Shown here piece by piece: positions 1-9,132 of a stretch of DNA of 64,000 bases. The first letter of the stretch is position 1, and each line of letters opens with the position of its first letter. The notes under the pieces were generated by a model. That model searched no databases. It worked only from the letters and a program-made list of their open reading frames with translations, and was not told where the DNA came from. Source of the DNA: Planctomycetota bacterium (GTDB taxonomy: Bacteria; Planctomycetota; UBA1135; JACQFD01); assembly GCA_016200225.1 (NCBI GenBank), contig JACQFD010000005.1, positions 1 to 64,000 on the forward strand, given 5' to 3'. The position numbers and the translations under genes are program-made.

Positions 1-387
1 GACGAGCGAATCGATGATCTCCTCGTCGGAGTTATTGTGAATATTACGAAAATCGAGGCGGCCCGCGGCGGAATGCTCGGTCAGGTTGCGCAGGTAGCCG
101 AGCTTTTGCGGCGAAATGCCGGCCGCGCGCAGCGCCGCGTCCGACAACGCGGCGAGGCGCTTCGGGGCGACGTCGTCGCGACACGCGGCGCGCAGGCGTC
201 CGAAAATCGTCGCGGCGGCCTTTCCCGACAGTTGTTGATAAACGATCGCGCGAACGAGCGACTCGTAGGGCGCGCACTCGTGCGTTTCGAGGCGACAGGC
301 GCCCACGCGCCCGACCAGCGCCGCCATCGACGGGTCGGCGGCGGCGAGGTGGCGCCGCGCCTTTTCGGCATAGGGAATCATTTTCAT
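1..387 (-). CDS. DNA-3-methyladenine glycosylase II (AlkA-like), N-terminal part, runs off the left edge
   Basis: Base-excision repair glycosylase of the HhH-GPD superfamily that removes alkylated purines. The frame is open for 129 codons from an ATG at 387 to the window edge with no stop. A second ATG at 381 is an equally possible start, and neither has a clear Shine-Dalgarno site. The recognisable signature is LVRAIVYQQLSGKAA (about residues 44-58), the conserved helix of the AlkA/3-methyladenine glycosylase family. It is followed by the start of the region that leads into the helix-hairpin-helix. The catalytic Asp and the HhH itself lie beyond the edge, so activity cannot be judged. The gene diverges from the FAD oxidoreductase at 520, leaving about 130 bp for two promoters. 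Confidence 0.8.
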   Translation of the reverse strand, partial: MKMIPYAEKARRHLAAADPSMAALVGRVGACRLETHECAPYESLVRAIVYQQLSGKAAATIFGRLRAACRDDVAPKRLAALSDAALRAAGISPQKLGYLRNLTEHSAAGRLDFRNIHNNSDEEIIDSLV

Positions 388-519
388 ATTTCGTGAAGAA
401 TACTTACGGACTGTTGGCGGTAACGAGCCAAAGACTTTAGTCTTCTCATGGGGCCGGGCCGAAACGCAGTTCGGCACCCCGCCGGCTCCCTCCTACTTCG
501 CGCAACCACCCACCGACCG

Positions 520-1920
520 ATGCACGTCATTGTTTTGGGCGCCGGCCTCGCCGGACTCTCCTGCGCGTACGAACTCGCAAAGGCGGGGCACAAGGTGAAA
601 CTGCTCGAAAAGGAGAACCACGAAGGCGGCATGGCGGTTTCTTATCAAGTGGGCGAGTTTACAGTTGACCACGGCCCGCACCGTTTTCACAGCCGCGACA
701 AAGAACTGCTCGCGCACGTTCACGAAGTGATGGATAACGATCTCGTCGTGCGCGACCGCGTTTCGCGAATCTATCTAAAAGGACGATTCTTTTATTATCC
801 ATTGCAGGCCGGAAATGTTATAAGAAATCTCCCGACGCATATATTAGTCAAGGCGTTTTTCGATTATCTCGTCGTGCGCGTCAAGAATCGCATCAAACCG
901 ATTCCGGATAATAATTTTCAAAACTGGGTGACGAAGCGTTTTGGCAAAACGCTTTATGATATATTCTTCGGAATGTATACGGAAAAGGCGTGGCACATGC
1001 CGTGCAGCCAGATCAGCGCCGACTGGGCGTCGCAGCGAATATCACAATTAAATCTCTGGGACGCCGTCGTGAAAACGCTGCGCCCGCCGAAAGGCGGCGA
1101 AGTGCGCTCGCTCGTTTCTCAATTCTGGTACCCGCGCGCGGGCGGCATCGGCTCGCTCTCCGCGCATTACGGCGAAAAAATCCGCGCGATGGGCGGCGAA
1201 ATATTATTAAATACGCCCGTCGAAAAATTGTTGCGCGACGGCGAGCGGATCACGGGCGTGGTTTATACAAAAAACGGGACGCGCGTCTCCGAATCCGCCG
1301 ATTATGTGGTTTCGACGGTGCCGCTGCCGCGTTTGATCGAGGCCATGGAACCGGGGCCGCCCGACGACGTCACCGCGGCGATCAGTAAACTTCGATATTT
1401 ATCGATCGTTTTTGTATATTTGGAGGTCGCGCGCCCGATGGTGACGGCCGACCACTGGGTTTATCTGCCCGAGAAACATCTAAAAGTGCACCGAATCTCC
1501 GAATTTAAGAATTTCAGCGAGGAGACGGGCCCGAAGGAGCGCACGATGGTGTGCGCGGAGATTACATGCGTTCCCGGCGACGAAACGTGGAATATGACGC
1601 TCGAGGAAGCCTCCAAAATCGCCGTGCGCGATCTCGAGACCGTCGGATTGTTAAAACCGGGCGAGGCGAAGGGCCGCTATCTGACGCGCGTCCGCTACGC
1701 GTATCCGGTATATGATTTAACATATAAAGAGAATTTACAAAAACTCCTGCGTTTCGTAAAACCCTTCGAAAACCTCGACACGACCGGGCGACAAGGGCTC
1801 TATCGTTATAATAACATGGACCACTCCATCGCGATGGGACGCAAACTCGCGCGCGGACTCATCCGAGGCGTCGACGCGGGAGCGCACGTCGTGGCGACGA
1901 GCGAAGAGTATTTCGGATAA
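520..1920 (+). CDS. FAD-dependent oxidoreductase (amine oxidase/protoporphyrinogen-oxidase-like)
   Basis: Flavoprotein of 466 residues. An N-terminal Rossmann dinucleotide-binding motif GAGLAGLSCAYELAKAG begins at residue 7, followed by the acidic end of strand beta-2 (LLEKE). The segment DHGPHRFHS and the block GKTLYDIFFGMYTEKAW resemble the NAD(P)/FAD oxidoreductases often found in surface-polysaccharide loci, distantly related to UDP-galactopyranose mutase and HemY. The ATG at 520 is preferred because the Rossmann motif starts at once; the in-frame ATG at 448 would add 24 Arg/Pro-rich residues with no fold signal. The methyltransferase gene follows after 21 bp, so the two are probably co-transcribed and may act on the same sugar or lipid substrate. 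The substrate is not known from sequence. Confidence 0.82.
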   Translation: MHVIVLGAGLAGLSCAYELAKAGHKVKLLEKENHEGGMAVSYQVGEFTVDHGPHRFHSRDKELLAHVHEVMDNDLVVRDRVSRIYLKGRFFYYPLQAGNVIRNLPTHILVKAFFDYLVVRVKNRIKPIPDNNFQNWVTKRFGKTLYDIFFGMYTEKAWHMPCSQISADWASQRISQLNLWDAVVKTLRPPKGGEVRSLVSQFWYPRAGGIGSLSAHYGEKIRAMGGEILLNTPVEKLLRDGERITGVVYTKNGTRVSESADYVVSTVPLPRLIEAMEPGPPDDVTAAISKLRYLSIVFVYLEVARPMVTADHWVYLPEKHLKVHRISEFKNFSEETGPKERTMVCAEITCVPGDETWNMTLEEASKIAVRDLETVGLLKPGEAKGRYLTRVRYAYPVYDLTYKENLQKLLRFVKPFENLDTTGRQGLYRYNNMDHSIAMGRKLARGLIRGVDAGAHVVATSEEYFG

Positions 1921-1941
1921 TTTATTTTTACTAAAACTGCC

Positions 1942-2856
1942 ATGTCGACCATTCCCGCGGTGGCGGCGCCCGATCCGGCGGCGATGAAGGAAGTCGCGTG
2001 CGGACTCTGCGGCGGCGATCGTTATCAATTACAGTTCGCGGCGCCGCCGTACCGCGTCGTGCGCTGCGAGAACTGCGGACTCACGTACGTGACGCCGCGG
2101 CGCGAACCGGGCCCGCTGCGGGAAATGTATATTACCGATTATTGGAAATCGACCTCCGCCAAGGATTTTGGCTACACGGATTATTTAAAAGACGAACCGT
2201 TATATTTAAAAACCTGCCGGCGGCGTTTCCCGGTCGTGCGGAGACATTTTAAGCATCCTGGGCGCGTTCTCGACGTCGGCTGCGCCGCCGGATATTTTCT
2301 ATCCGTCGCGAAAGCGAACGGTTGGAATTGCACGGGCGTCGAAGTGTCGCCGCTCGTCGCGAAGTTCGCGCGCGAAAGATATCAATTGGACGTTCGCGAA
2401 GGCGCGCTGACCGAGCAGCATTTCGAGCCGGCGTCGTTCGATTTGATAACACTCTGGGACGTCGTCGAACACCTGCCGGATCCGGTCGCGATTCTGCGCG
2501 AAGCGCGCCGCCTGCTGGCGCCCGGCGGAAAGATACTGATCGAAACGCAGAACGTCCGCTCGCGATTCGCGCGCTGGATGGGGCCGAAATGGCATCATTA
2601 TAAACACGCCGAACACATCTATCATTTCGATCCGGACACGATACAAAAACTGCTCGCCGCCGCCGGTTTCGAAAGGATCGAATGCGGCGCCGCGCGCGGC
2701 GGCAAATACGTATCGTTCGAGTTCGTCATCGAGCGCGCCGCGCGCGTGCATCCGATCATTAGCAAATGCCTTTCGCCGCTCCGGTTTCTCGGCAGGATGT
2801 CGATGTATGTAAATCTCTTCGACGAAATGATCGTCGTGGCGCGGCCCGCGCAATAA
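1942..2856 (+). CDS. Class I SAM-dependent methyltransferase with N-terminal zinc-binding knuckle
   Basis: Methyltransferase of 304 residues. The N-terminus has two CxxC pairs (CGLC near residue 19, CENC near 40) that likely form a zinc ribbon, as in the Methyltransf_23-type proteins of polysaccharide clusters. SAM-binding motif I is VLDVGCAAGYFL (about 110-121) with an acidic motif II residue in GVEVSP. The post-I region DLITLWDVVEHLPDP is typical of the family, and LLAPGGKILIETQN is motif III. It lies directly behind the FAD oxidoreductase and converges on the histidine kinase gene with only 3 bp between the two stops. The leader before the ATG is AT-rich and has no Shine-Dalgarno site. The methyl acceptor is unknown; a sugar or sugar-lipid is an inference from the neighbour. 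Confidence 0.85.
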   Translation: MSTIPAVAAPDPAAMKEVACGLCGGDRYQLQFAAPPYRVVRCENCGLTYVTPRREPGPLREMYITDYWKSTSAKDFGYTDYLKDEPLYLKTCRRRFPVVRRHFKHPGRVLDVGCAAGYFLSVAKANGWNCTGVEVSPLVAKFARERYQLDVREGALTEQHFEPASFDLITLWDVVEHLPDPVAILREARRLLAPGGKILIETQNVRSRFARWMGPKWHHYKHAEHIYHFDPDTIQKLLAAAGFERIECGAARGGKYVSFEFVIERAARVHPIISKCLSPLRFLGRMSMYVNLFDEMIVVARPAQ

Positions 2857-2859
2857 TAT

Positions 2860-5430
2860 TTATCGCGCGACGGAGCCGATCGCTTCGAATAGATCGCGCG
2901 CCTGGATCGGTTTCGCGACGTAGCCGTCCATCCCGGCGGCAAGGCAGCGCGCGCGATCTTCCGCGAGCGCCTGCGCCGTCAATGCAATGATCGGCGTGCG
3001 CCGGCCCGACGCGGCCTCGACGTCGCGGATTCTTTGTGTAGCTTCCATTCCGTCGACTCCGGGCATTTGTATATCCATCAAAATCAGATCGTACACATCT
3101 TTCGAGACGGCGGAGACGGCCTCTTCGCCGCCCTCGACGCAGACGACTTTGTGGCCGGCTTTCATTAATATCTTTTCGGCGACGAGCCGGTTCACGGGAT
3201 TATCGTCGGCCACGAGGATTTGTAAGGATGTCGCCGCGGGCGAATAGAGCGCGGGCAAATTCTCCGCTTCCGCCGCGCCGCAATCGGCGGCTGCTGATAA
3301 TTTAAATTCCAATTCGAAGGAGAATTCGCTGCCGCGGCCCTTTTCGCTCTTTACAGCAATGTCGCCGCCCATTAAATTTACAATTTGTCGCGAAATCGCG
3401 AGGCCGAGCCCGGTGCCGCCGAAACGGCGCGTAATGGATCCGTCGGCCTGCGAAAATGCCTCGAAAATCCTGTCGCGGTTGCCGGGTTCGATGCCGATGC
3501 CCGTGTCGGAAACGCTGAATTTTACTATAATCCGCCCGTCGGCGCCCGCGATCTTCGCGATCGAAATTCGAACGTGTCCTTTATTTGTAAATTTAACGGC
3601 GTTGCCCGCGAGATTTAACAACACCTGGCGCAGCCGCGTGGGATCGCCCGAGACGCGCGCCGGAAAATCGTCGGCGATTTCGAGCTTCAATTCGATCTGT
3701 TTCTTCGCCGCCGCGGGCCTGAGCGTCCGCGCGATCTCGATTCCGATATCCTTTATATTCATCGGAACCTCCTCGAGCGCGAGCCGGTGCACCTCGCCCT
3801 TCGCGAAATCGAGAAGATCGTTTACAATTTGCAACAAATGATACGCCGACGAACGCGCTACATTTAAACATTCAGCCTGCTCCGGATTGAGCGGCGTCTG
3901 CAGCGCGAGATCGACCATGCCCATCACTCCATTCAGCGGCGTGCGGAGTTCGTGGCTCATTTTCGCGAGGAATTCCGATTTGGCGCGCGCCGCGCCCTCG
4001 GCGGCTTCCTTCGCTTGCATCACAGCCGCTTCGAGCACTTTTCTTTCTGTAATATCCACCGCCGAACCGATGCTTCCGAGATAACCGCCATCATTACCAA
4101 AACGCGGCGCGCGATTTTCGAGAAGCCACCGATAGACGCCTTCCTCGCGGCGCAATCGGAACTCGACGCTGACGGAGGTCCGCTCGGTCGCGACGCGCTG
4201 TTCGGCCATGATACATTTCGCGACGTCCTCGGGATGGACTTCGCCGAGCCAGCCGACGCCCTCCTGTTCTTCCTCGGCGCGGCCGGTGAACGCGAGCCAC
4301 GCTTTATTTATGAAGGTCGTGTCGCCCGCCGCGTTCGAGATTCTTATTAATACGGGCGCCGTGTCGGCCATTACTAAGAATTTGCGCTCGCTCTCGCGCG
4401 CGTCGCGCTCGGCGCGCTCGAGCTGGTCGAGCATCGTGTTTACACATACGCCGAAACTCGATAGTTCGTCACCGCCCCCCGTTTCGAGCCGCGAACTCGC
4501 GATCCCGCGTACGCCGATCTGCTTGATTTCGCGGCTCATCCGCGCAATGCGATTCAAAACCAGCCTGCGTAGCACCCAAAGAAATAGTATAATACAAATC
4601 GCGCCGGTCGCGATCGTGGCCGCGCAGAGATATTGTATACATTTTCGAGCCGCCGCCTGTATGGGCCGCTCGAACCGCGCAACCACGGCGGCGACAGGCT
4701 CGCCGTCGAGATCGCGCATTAGTAAAAATCCGCCGAGTTCGTGAATGCACTCGCAAACCCACAGATCCTGATCGTCTACACTCGGCGGTATTTGTACATC
4801 GGCGACGGACATCGTCTCCAATTTCAGTTCCAACAATTCGGAGACCCGCGCGATCTCGGCATCGTCGAACCTACGAAAGAATATACAGATTCCCCGCGGT
4901 TTTTCCGATCGATCGCTTTTTGTAACTTCGTGGGCCGCGAACGACCAGATCGAATCGCCGATTTTGAAGAGTCCAGTCGCGCATTTTTCCTTTGCAATCC
5001 TCGCGGCCATCCGTTCGCGAATCTTCGCGATTGCGGGGGAGAGTTCGGGCAGCGGCTCCTGGATCGCGCCATTTCCGGACTTGCGCGAAACGCCGACAAT
5101 GCCTCCCGCATCGTTAATATAAATGATCTCGCCGAGGCGCATCGAGTCGAGCACCTCCGCCGACATGTCGTTCTTTAAGAATGCAGGATTACTATCATTA
5201 ACGAATCGCCACGCCTCGTCCCACACCGACCAGTCCAAAACCTTGTCGCATAATAAATCCGTTTCATTTACGAACGCTTTGCGCGTCCGCTTCAAGTCCG
5301 TCACGGCGTCGCGCTTCTCGAGTTCGGAAAATCCACTGTTTACAATTGTTGCCGACGCGGCGTAGAGCGCGAGAATCAAGACGCCAAAAATCGACGTCAA
5401 TAGAATCAGGGTCTTCAGGCGCAGGGACAC
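2860..5430 (-). CDS. Hybrid sensor histidine kinase/response regulator (CHASE4-HAMP-PAS-HisKA-HATPase-REC)
   Basis: Membrane-bound two-component hybrid kinase of 856 residues. Order: transmembrane helix about 8-28; CHASE4-like periplasmic sensor about 35-255 (note [13 protein letters not shown] near 65-77); second transmembrane helix about 266-287; HAMP linker about 288-340; PAS domain about 345-465; HisKA with phospho-His 493 in [12 protein letters not shown]; HATPase with N-box around N610, DTGIGI at 642-647 and [10 protein letters not shown] at 671-680; C-terminal receiver with phospho-Asp 786 in [10 protein letters not shown]. All key catalytic residues are present. No separate response regulator or output protein is adjacent, so the phosphorelay target is elsewhere. 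It is divergent from the glycosyltransferase gene at 5487, with a 9-bp inverted repeat between the two starts. Confidence 0.92.
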   Translation of the reverse strand: MSLRLKTLILLTSIFGVLILALYAASATIVNSGFSELEKRDAVTDLKRTRKAFVNETDLLCDKVLDWSVWDEAWRFVNDSNPAFLKNDMSAEVLDSMRLGEIIYINDAGGIVGVSRKSGNGAIQEPLPELSPAIAKIRERMAARIAKEKCATGLFKIGDSIWSFAAHEVTKSDRSEKPRGICIFFRRFDDAEIARVSELLELKLETMSVADVQIPPSVDDQDLWVCECIHELGGFLLMRDLDGEPVAAVVARFERPIQAAARKCIQYLCAATIATGAICIILFLWVLRRLVLNRIARMSREIKQIGVRGIASSRLETGGGDELSSFGVCVNTMLDQLERAERDARESERKFLVMADTAPVLIRISNAAGDTTFINKAWLAFTGRAEEEQEGVGWLGEVHPEDVAKCIMAEQRVATERTSVSVEFRLRREEGVYRWLLENRAPRFGNDGGYLGSIGSAVDITERKVLEAAVMQAKEAAEGAARAKSEFLAKMSHELRTPLNGVMGMVDLALQTPLNPEQAECLNVARSSAYHLLQIVNDLLDFAKGEVHRLALEEVPMNIKDIGIEIARTLRPAAAKKQIELKLEIADDFPARVSGDPTRLRQVLLNLAGNAVKFTNKGHVRISIAKIAGADGRIIVKFSVSDTGIGIEPGNRDRIFEAFSQADGSITRRFGGTGLGLAISRQIVNLMGGDIAVKSEKGRGSEFSFELEFKLSAAADCGAAEAENLPALYSPAATSLQILVADDNPVNRLVAEKILMKAGHKVVCVEGGEEAVSAVSKDVYDLILMDIQMPGVDGMEATQRIRDVEAASGRRTPIIALTAQALAEDRARCLAAGMDGYVAKPIQARDLFEAIGSVAR

Positions 5431-5437
5431 GGCGGGT

Positions 5438-5481
5438 ACCTATCGGAAAATCGGGTCACCCTTCACCAATCGCCGATAGGT
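5438..5481. promoter_or_regulatory. Inverted repeat in the divergent promoter region of the histidine kinase and glycosyltransferase
   Basis: Arms ACCTATCGG (5438-5446) and CCGATAGGT (5473-5481) are exact reverse complements separated by 26 bp. They lie between the two divergent start codons (5430 minus, 5487 plus). The position suits an operator or a paired binding site, but a chance 9-bp match cannot be excluded and no -10/-35 pair is obvious. Confidence 0.3.
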
Positions 5482-5486
5482 GCCCC

Positions 5487-6485
5487 GTGCCACACCGGCT
5501 GCTCACCTTCAACTCGCACGAGAGCTGGATCTTCCAGCTACGCCACCTCGATGCGCGGATCGACATCGTCGACGGCCTTCCGGGGCGCGCGACCGGCCGT
5601 TGGGACACCCGCCAGCGCCCCGTGCCGCCCAACGCCGCGCTCATCGAACTCGGCGACTTCTCGAATCATTATGATTGCGTTCTCGCGCACAACGTGAGCG
5701 ATCTGTTACTTTGCGAAAATCTGCGCGTTCCCAAGATACTTATACTTCACACGACTCTCGAACACCGCGCGCGGCAGGAAAACTCGAGCGTCGAACCCCC
5801 CGCCTTCGCCTCCGCCGTGCGCCGCTATCTGGAGGATCGCCGCGTGCATCCCGTCGCGGGAACGCCCACGAAGGCGCGCTCGTGGAATCTAACCAATCCG
5901 GACGACGCGCTCGGTCTGGCGCTCGATCCGCGCGACTTCGGCCAATTTACCGGCGACCACGCGCGCGGACTCCGCGTCGCCCATCAAATACAACAAAAAT
6001 ACGAAACGCTTTATTATGAATTTCACGAAAACGCGTTCCGCGACCTCCCCGTGCGCGTCGTCGGGCACAACCCCGGAATGCCGGGCGCCGTCCCCGCGCA
6101 AGACTACGAAGAATTGTTAACTTATTATCGAACGCACCGATTCTTCATTCATACGGCCCGGCCCGGCCTCGAAGATGGCTACAATATGGCCTCCGCCGAA
6201 GCCATGGCCGCGGGTATGCCCGTCCTCGGCAATCTCCACCCGACATCCCACGTCGAACACGGTGTCTCCGGCTTCTTAACAAAAACGCCCGACGAACTCG
6301 CGACCCACGCGGAGACACTCCTCAACAACCGCGACCTCGCCCTCTCGATGGGCGCCCGCGCCCGCGACCGCATCCTACAAATCTTCCCCGTCGCCCGATT
6401 CGTCGACCGCCTCGAACACGCCATCAAAACCGCAAAAGCGCAATATGCAAAAGGCCCCCGCGCGCACTCGCCGGCTTCTTCATAA
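5487..6485 (+). CDS. Glycosyltransferase, group 1 (GT4-like C-terminal domain)
   Basis: Protein of about 332 residues with a GT-B C-terminal half. The region with HTARPGLEDGYNMASAEAMA (about 224-243) followed by GMPVLGN and then HGVSGFL is the donor-nucleotide-binding signature of GT4-type enzymes; the conserved acidic residue is the E of ASAEAMA. The N-terminal acceptor domain is short and starts abruptly with HRLLTFNSHESW. I chose the GTG at 5487 because this N-terminus begins a beta strand; an ATG at 5346 would overlap the divergent kinase gene by 85 bp and encode Arg/Ser-rich sequence. It probably acts in surface-glycan synthesis, possibly with the oxidoreductase and methyltransferase at 0.5-2.9 kb. 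Donor and acceptor sugars are unknown. Confidence 0.8.
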   Translation: MPHRLLTFNSHESWIFQLRHLDARIDIVDGLPGRATGRWDTRQRPVPPNAALIELGDFSNHYDCVLAHNVSDLLLCENLRVPKILILHTTLEHRARQENSSVEPPAFASAVRRYLEDRRVHPVAGTPTKARSWNLTNPDDALGLALDPRDFGQFTGDHARGLRVAHQIQQKYETLYYEFHENAFRDLPVRVVGHNPGMPGAVPAQDYEELLTYYRTHRFFIHTARPGLEDGYNMASAEAMAAGMPVLGNLHPTSHVEHGVSGFLTKTPDELATHAETLLNNRDLALSMGARARDRILQIFPVARFVDRLEHAIKTAKAQYAKGPRAHSPASS

Positions 6486-6550
6486 TAGCGTCCGGCCCAT
6501 ATCATATCCAACTCATATAATTAATATCTGATTCTTCTTTATACCCCCCG

Positions 6551-6683
6551 GGGTGTGTGTGGCGGGGTTGGGTCGGGGCGAGTTGCGCAGGCGAATGTAT
6601 AGATATCAAACGCTTCGCGTTTGATATCTATACATTCGCCGAGCACCTGCCGAGCCGCCGACCCAACCCTGCCACACACACCC
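6551..6683. repeat. Large structured palindromic element 1 (nested inverted repeats)
   Basis: A 133-bp nested palindrome. The outer arms 6551-6576 and 6658-6683 (26 nt) are complementary with one mismatch. The inner arms 6591-6613 and 6617-6639 (23 nt) are perfectly complementary around a TTC loop. Between outer and inner arms lie asymmetric shoulders of about 14 and 18 nt. The reverse strand reads GGGTTGGGTCGGCGGCTC, then GTGCTCGGC, then the hairpin, then GCCTGCGCAACTCGC. The same shoulders flank an unrelated hairpin at 38152-38244. It lies in the 288-bp gap between the glycosyltransferase and the secreted protein at 6774. Nothing in it looks coding. It could act as a terminator, recombination site or mobile REP-like unit. 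Confidence 0.85.
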
Positions 6684-6773
6684 AAGCCGCGCGCAGCGCT
6701 TTTTGCGTGCGAGAAACGCGCTCGACGCGCCAAGCAAGGATCAGGCAATCGTTTCACTCAAAGAACCCCATTG

Positions 6774-8474
6774 ATGACAGATCCTTCCATGAAGCACTCT
6801 ATACTTAATATTATCTGTTGTATCGCCTCGCTGGTGATTCTTGCCGCTTCCGCGTTCGCACAAGGAGGAATGCCCGCGCCAACGGTCCCGCCGTTTCCGA
6901 TGACGATTTGCCCGTGTTCGATCGATCTGAGCACGGGACTCGACTCGAATATAATTCCGATCGGACAGGGCATTCCCGAATCGCGTTGGACGATCGTCGG
7001 GCCTCCCGGATCGGGACTCACGGGCGGCATGCCGAGTGCGTGGGGCCAGGCGACGACGCTTGGATGGATGAATCCGGCCGGACTCGGCGCGGGCTGGATC
7101 GGCCCCGATCCGTTCGGATTCGGAAACGGCGCCGTCGGCGTCTATTCGTACTCTATAGTATTCCGCCTCGATTTTTGTAAATGCAGCGATTTTGTGTTAA
7201 ATTTATATTTCGCCGCGGACAATACCGCGACGTTCTTGTTAAATGGCAAACAACTGAACGTCCCGGCGATCGCATCGCCGACTTCTTTCAATTCTCTGAA
7301 CGGTCCGTTTACATTCACCGGACCCTTCGTTTCCGGCAACAACACGCTGACCGTACAGGTAAATAATATCGGCGGCGCGACCGGATTATTTATAAACGCT
7401 ACCGTCGACGGCGCGTGCAAAGGACCGGATCTCGCGTTCAATCTCGCCACGGGCGAAAATTCAAACAATACGCCGATTGCGTACGGCGCCGCGGACACCG
7501 ACTGGATTCTTAGTAACGGCCCCGGCGCCGGTTATCCGCATCCTGCGTACGCGGCCACGCCGGTGCCGGCGTGGGTCGCCGGAGGCCAGCTATCCAACCG
7601 TTGGATCACGCCGTCGAATTGGGGCGGCGGAATTCCGTCGACGGAATCGAACGGCGATTATACATATGCATACGCTTTCACCGGACTCGACCTCGAACTT
7701 TACGATATTACATATGCATCCATCGCTTTCGCGAGCGACAACGAAGTATCGTTTTATATGAACGACAACACCGCGGCGTTCGCGACGGGCGGTCCGAACG
7801 CATTCGGAGCATGGTCGACATCCTTTACAATTCCTCCGGCCGATTTTCAACATGGCCCGAACGTCCTTCGCGCGGTCGTACACAATTCGGGCGGCCCCTC
7901 CGGCCTCCGCGTTCGCGGCTTCGTCGACGCGAATTACAAAAAACATATTAGTATCAACGTCGGCACCGGCACGCTCGGCCCCGACGTCATGCCCACCGGC
8001 ACGTCCTCCGTCGCCGGGCAAGCCGACCCCGACTGGAAACTACTCGTCGGACCTTACTATTCCGCGCAACCGGTTTATTGTACAAAGAAACTCTCCGGAT
8101 GGACTTCCGCGCCCGGCGCGGTCTGGATGAGCCCCGACGGCCAGCTCAATAACATTACAGGCTACGCCGGAAATTATGTTTATGAACTACAATTCAAAGT
8201 CGATCTCGAACATTTCCAGAATTACGCAATTTCATTCTCGTACGCGGCCGATAATTACGTTTCCTTCTCCCTCTACGACTCCAGCGGCGGAATCACTTTC
8301 CTCGGCGGCACGAACACCATTACATCGTTCTCCAGCCTTTCGGGCCCCATCGGATCCCTTGCTCCCTTTCCCAAATCCGGCACGTACCTCATCCGCGCAA
8401 CAGTCTATAACAAAGATTTCTGGACCGCCCTTCTCGTCTCCGGCTCCGTCACCGCCGACAACATCTGCCAATAA
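6774..8474 (+). CDS. Secreted protein with three tandem beta-sandwich repeats
   Basis: Exported protein of 566 residues with an N-terminal signal peptide (hydrophobic ILNIICCIASLVILAASAFA, cleaved after AFA or at Q). The mature part holds three repeats of about 180 residues. Each opens with a strand containing LSTG/LATG/VGTG, followed by a D/R-x-W motif and GP, and contains a core DNxxxFxLNG-like motif (AADNTATFLLNG, ASDNEVSFYMND, AADNYVSFSLYD). This motif pattern resembles galactose-binding-like or PA14-like jelly rolls, so carbohydrate or surface binding is plausible but not shown. The ATG at 6774 is chosen; ATG 6789 gives a more compact signal peptide and is also possible. The gene lies between the palindromic element and a terminator-like hairpin. 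No catalytic motif was recognised. Confidence 0.75.
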   Translation: MTDPSMKHSILNIICCIASLVILAASAFAQGGMPAPTVPPFPMTICPCSIDLSTGLDSNIIPIGQGIPESRWTIVGPPGSGLTGGMPSAWGQATTLGWMNPAGLGAGWIGPDPFGFGNGAVGVYSYSIVFRLDFCKCSDFVLNLYFAADNTATFLLNGKQLNVPAIASPTSFNSLNGPFTFTGPFVSGNNTLTVQVNNIGGATGLFINATVDGACKGPDLAFNLATGENSNNTPIAYGAADTDWILSNGPGAGYPHPAYAATPVPAWVAGGQLSNRWITPSNWGGGIPSTESNGDYTYAYAFTGLDLELYDITYASIAFASDNEVSFYMNDNTAAFATGGPNAFGAWSTSFTIPPADFQHGPNVLRAVVHNSGGPSGLRVRGFVDANYKKHISINVGTGTLGPDVMPTGTSSVAGQADPDWKLLVGPYYSAQPVYCTKKLSGWTSAPGAVWMSPDGQLNNITGYAGNYVYELQFKVDLEHFQNYAISFSYAADNYVSFSLYDSSGGITFLGGTNTITSFSSLSGPIGSLAPFPKSGTYLIRATVYNKDFWTALLVSGSVTADNICQ

Positions 8475-8490
8475 AAGTCCCGCCGCCCCA

Positions 8491-9114
8491 TCAAGGCGCG
8501 CGCAGCGCCTTTTTGGCCATCCCTGTCAACATAATTAATAATAATCCTGTCGCGACTACACCCAGCGCAAGTATCCAATAATGGGCGGAGCCCTTTTCGA
8601 CATTCCCGCTCACCGCGTCGACCACGCTGCGCGCGCCCGCGCCCAGAAAACAATAAAACAAATTCCCGGGCGTTTTCCCGAATAACGTACCGAGCGCGAA
8701 ACGCCCCTGCGAGACGCGCATCATGCTGAATGCATAATTTAATACTCCGTACGGCGCGACGGGCGACAGTCGGCACAGGAATACAAATCGAAACGCATCG
8801 CGGCCGACGGCGCCCTCGATCTCCGCGAGCCGCGGATATCGCAGCATCCAATGTTGAAATCGTTCGCGGCCGAGGCGTTTACCAAGATAAAATGCAACAT
8901 TCGCGGCGAGATTGCCGCCGGCGGTCGCGAGACCAAAGGCCGTCCACGGACCGTAGAGCGCGCCCGCGCCCATCGTGATCCACGCGACCGGCATCGCAAG
9001 CAGCGCGGCGGGGAAATATAGTAATAATACAAATCCGACGCCCCACGCGCCAAGCGTCCCGATCCACTCGAAAATCGCGGGCAGCCAATCGTTCGCAGAC
9101 ACGGCCGCGTTCAA
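8491..9114 (-). CDS. TVP38/TMEM64 (VTT-domain) family membrane protein
   Basis: Integral membrane protein of 207 residues with about five hydrophobic segments. The VTT/SNARE-associated core is clear: GALYGPWTAFGLATAGGNLA (about 51-70), FVFLCRLSPVAPYGVLNY, and the conserved Gly-rich turn FGKTPGNLFYCFLGAG. Bacterial members are linked to lipid scrambling or unknown membrane functions; no specific role can be assigned here. The start is a TTG at 9114, and a GTG at 9102 is a good alternative; no ATG is available upstream of the core. It follows the M28 peptidase gene by 18 bp on the same strand and is probably its operon partner. Confidence 0.85.
   Translation of the reverse strand: MNAAVSANDWLPAIFEWIGTLGAWGVGFVLLLYFPAALLAMPVAWITMGAGALYGPWTAFGLATAGGNLAANVAFYLGKRLGRERFQHWMLRYPRLAEIEGAVGRDAFRFVFLCRLSPVAPYGVLNYAFSMMRVSQGRFALGTLFGKTPGNLFYCFLGAGARSVVDAVSGNVEKGSAHYWILALGVVATGLLLIMLTGMAKKALRAP
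8494..8514. terminator. Intrinsic terminator-like hairpin between convergent genes
   Basis: AGGCGC (8494-8499) and GCGCCT (8505-8510) form a stem followed by a T run (8510-8514). It lies 20 bp after the stop at 8474 and overlaps the last codons of the convergent minus-strand gene. The stem is short, so this is a modest call. Confidence 0.45.
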
Positions 9115-9132
9115 TACAAATCCGTCAAAATA

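Noticed and set aside
448-519. N-terminal extension of the FAD oxidoreductase from ATG 448
   Set aside because: The 24 extra residues are Arg/Pro-rich and precede the usual start of the Rossmann fold at 520.
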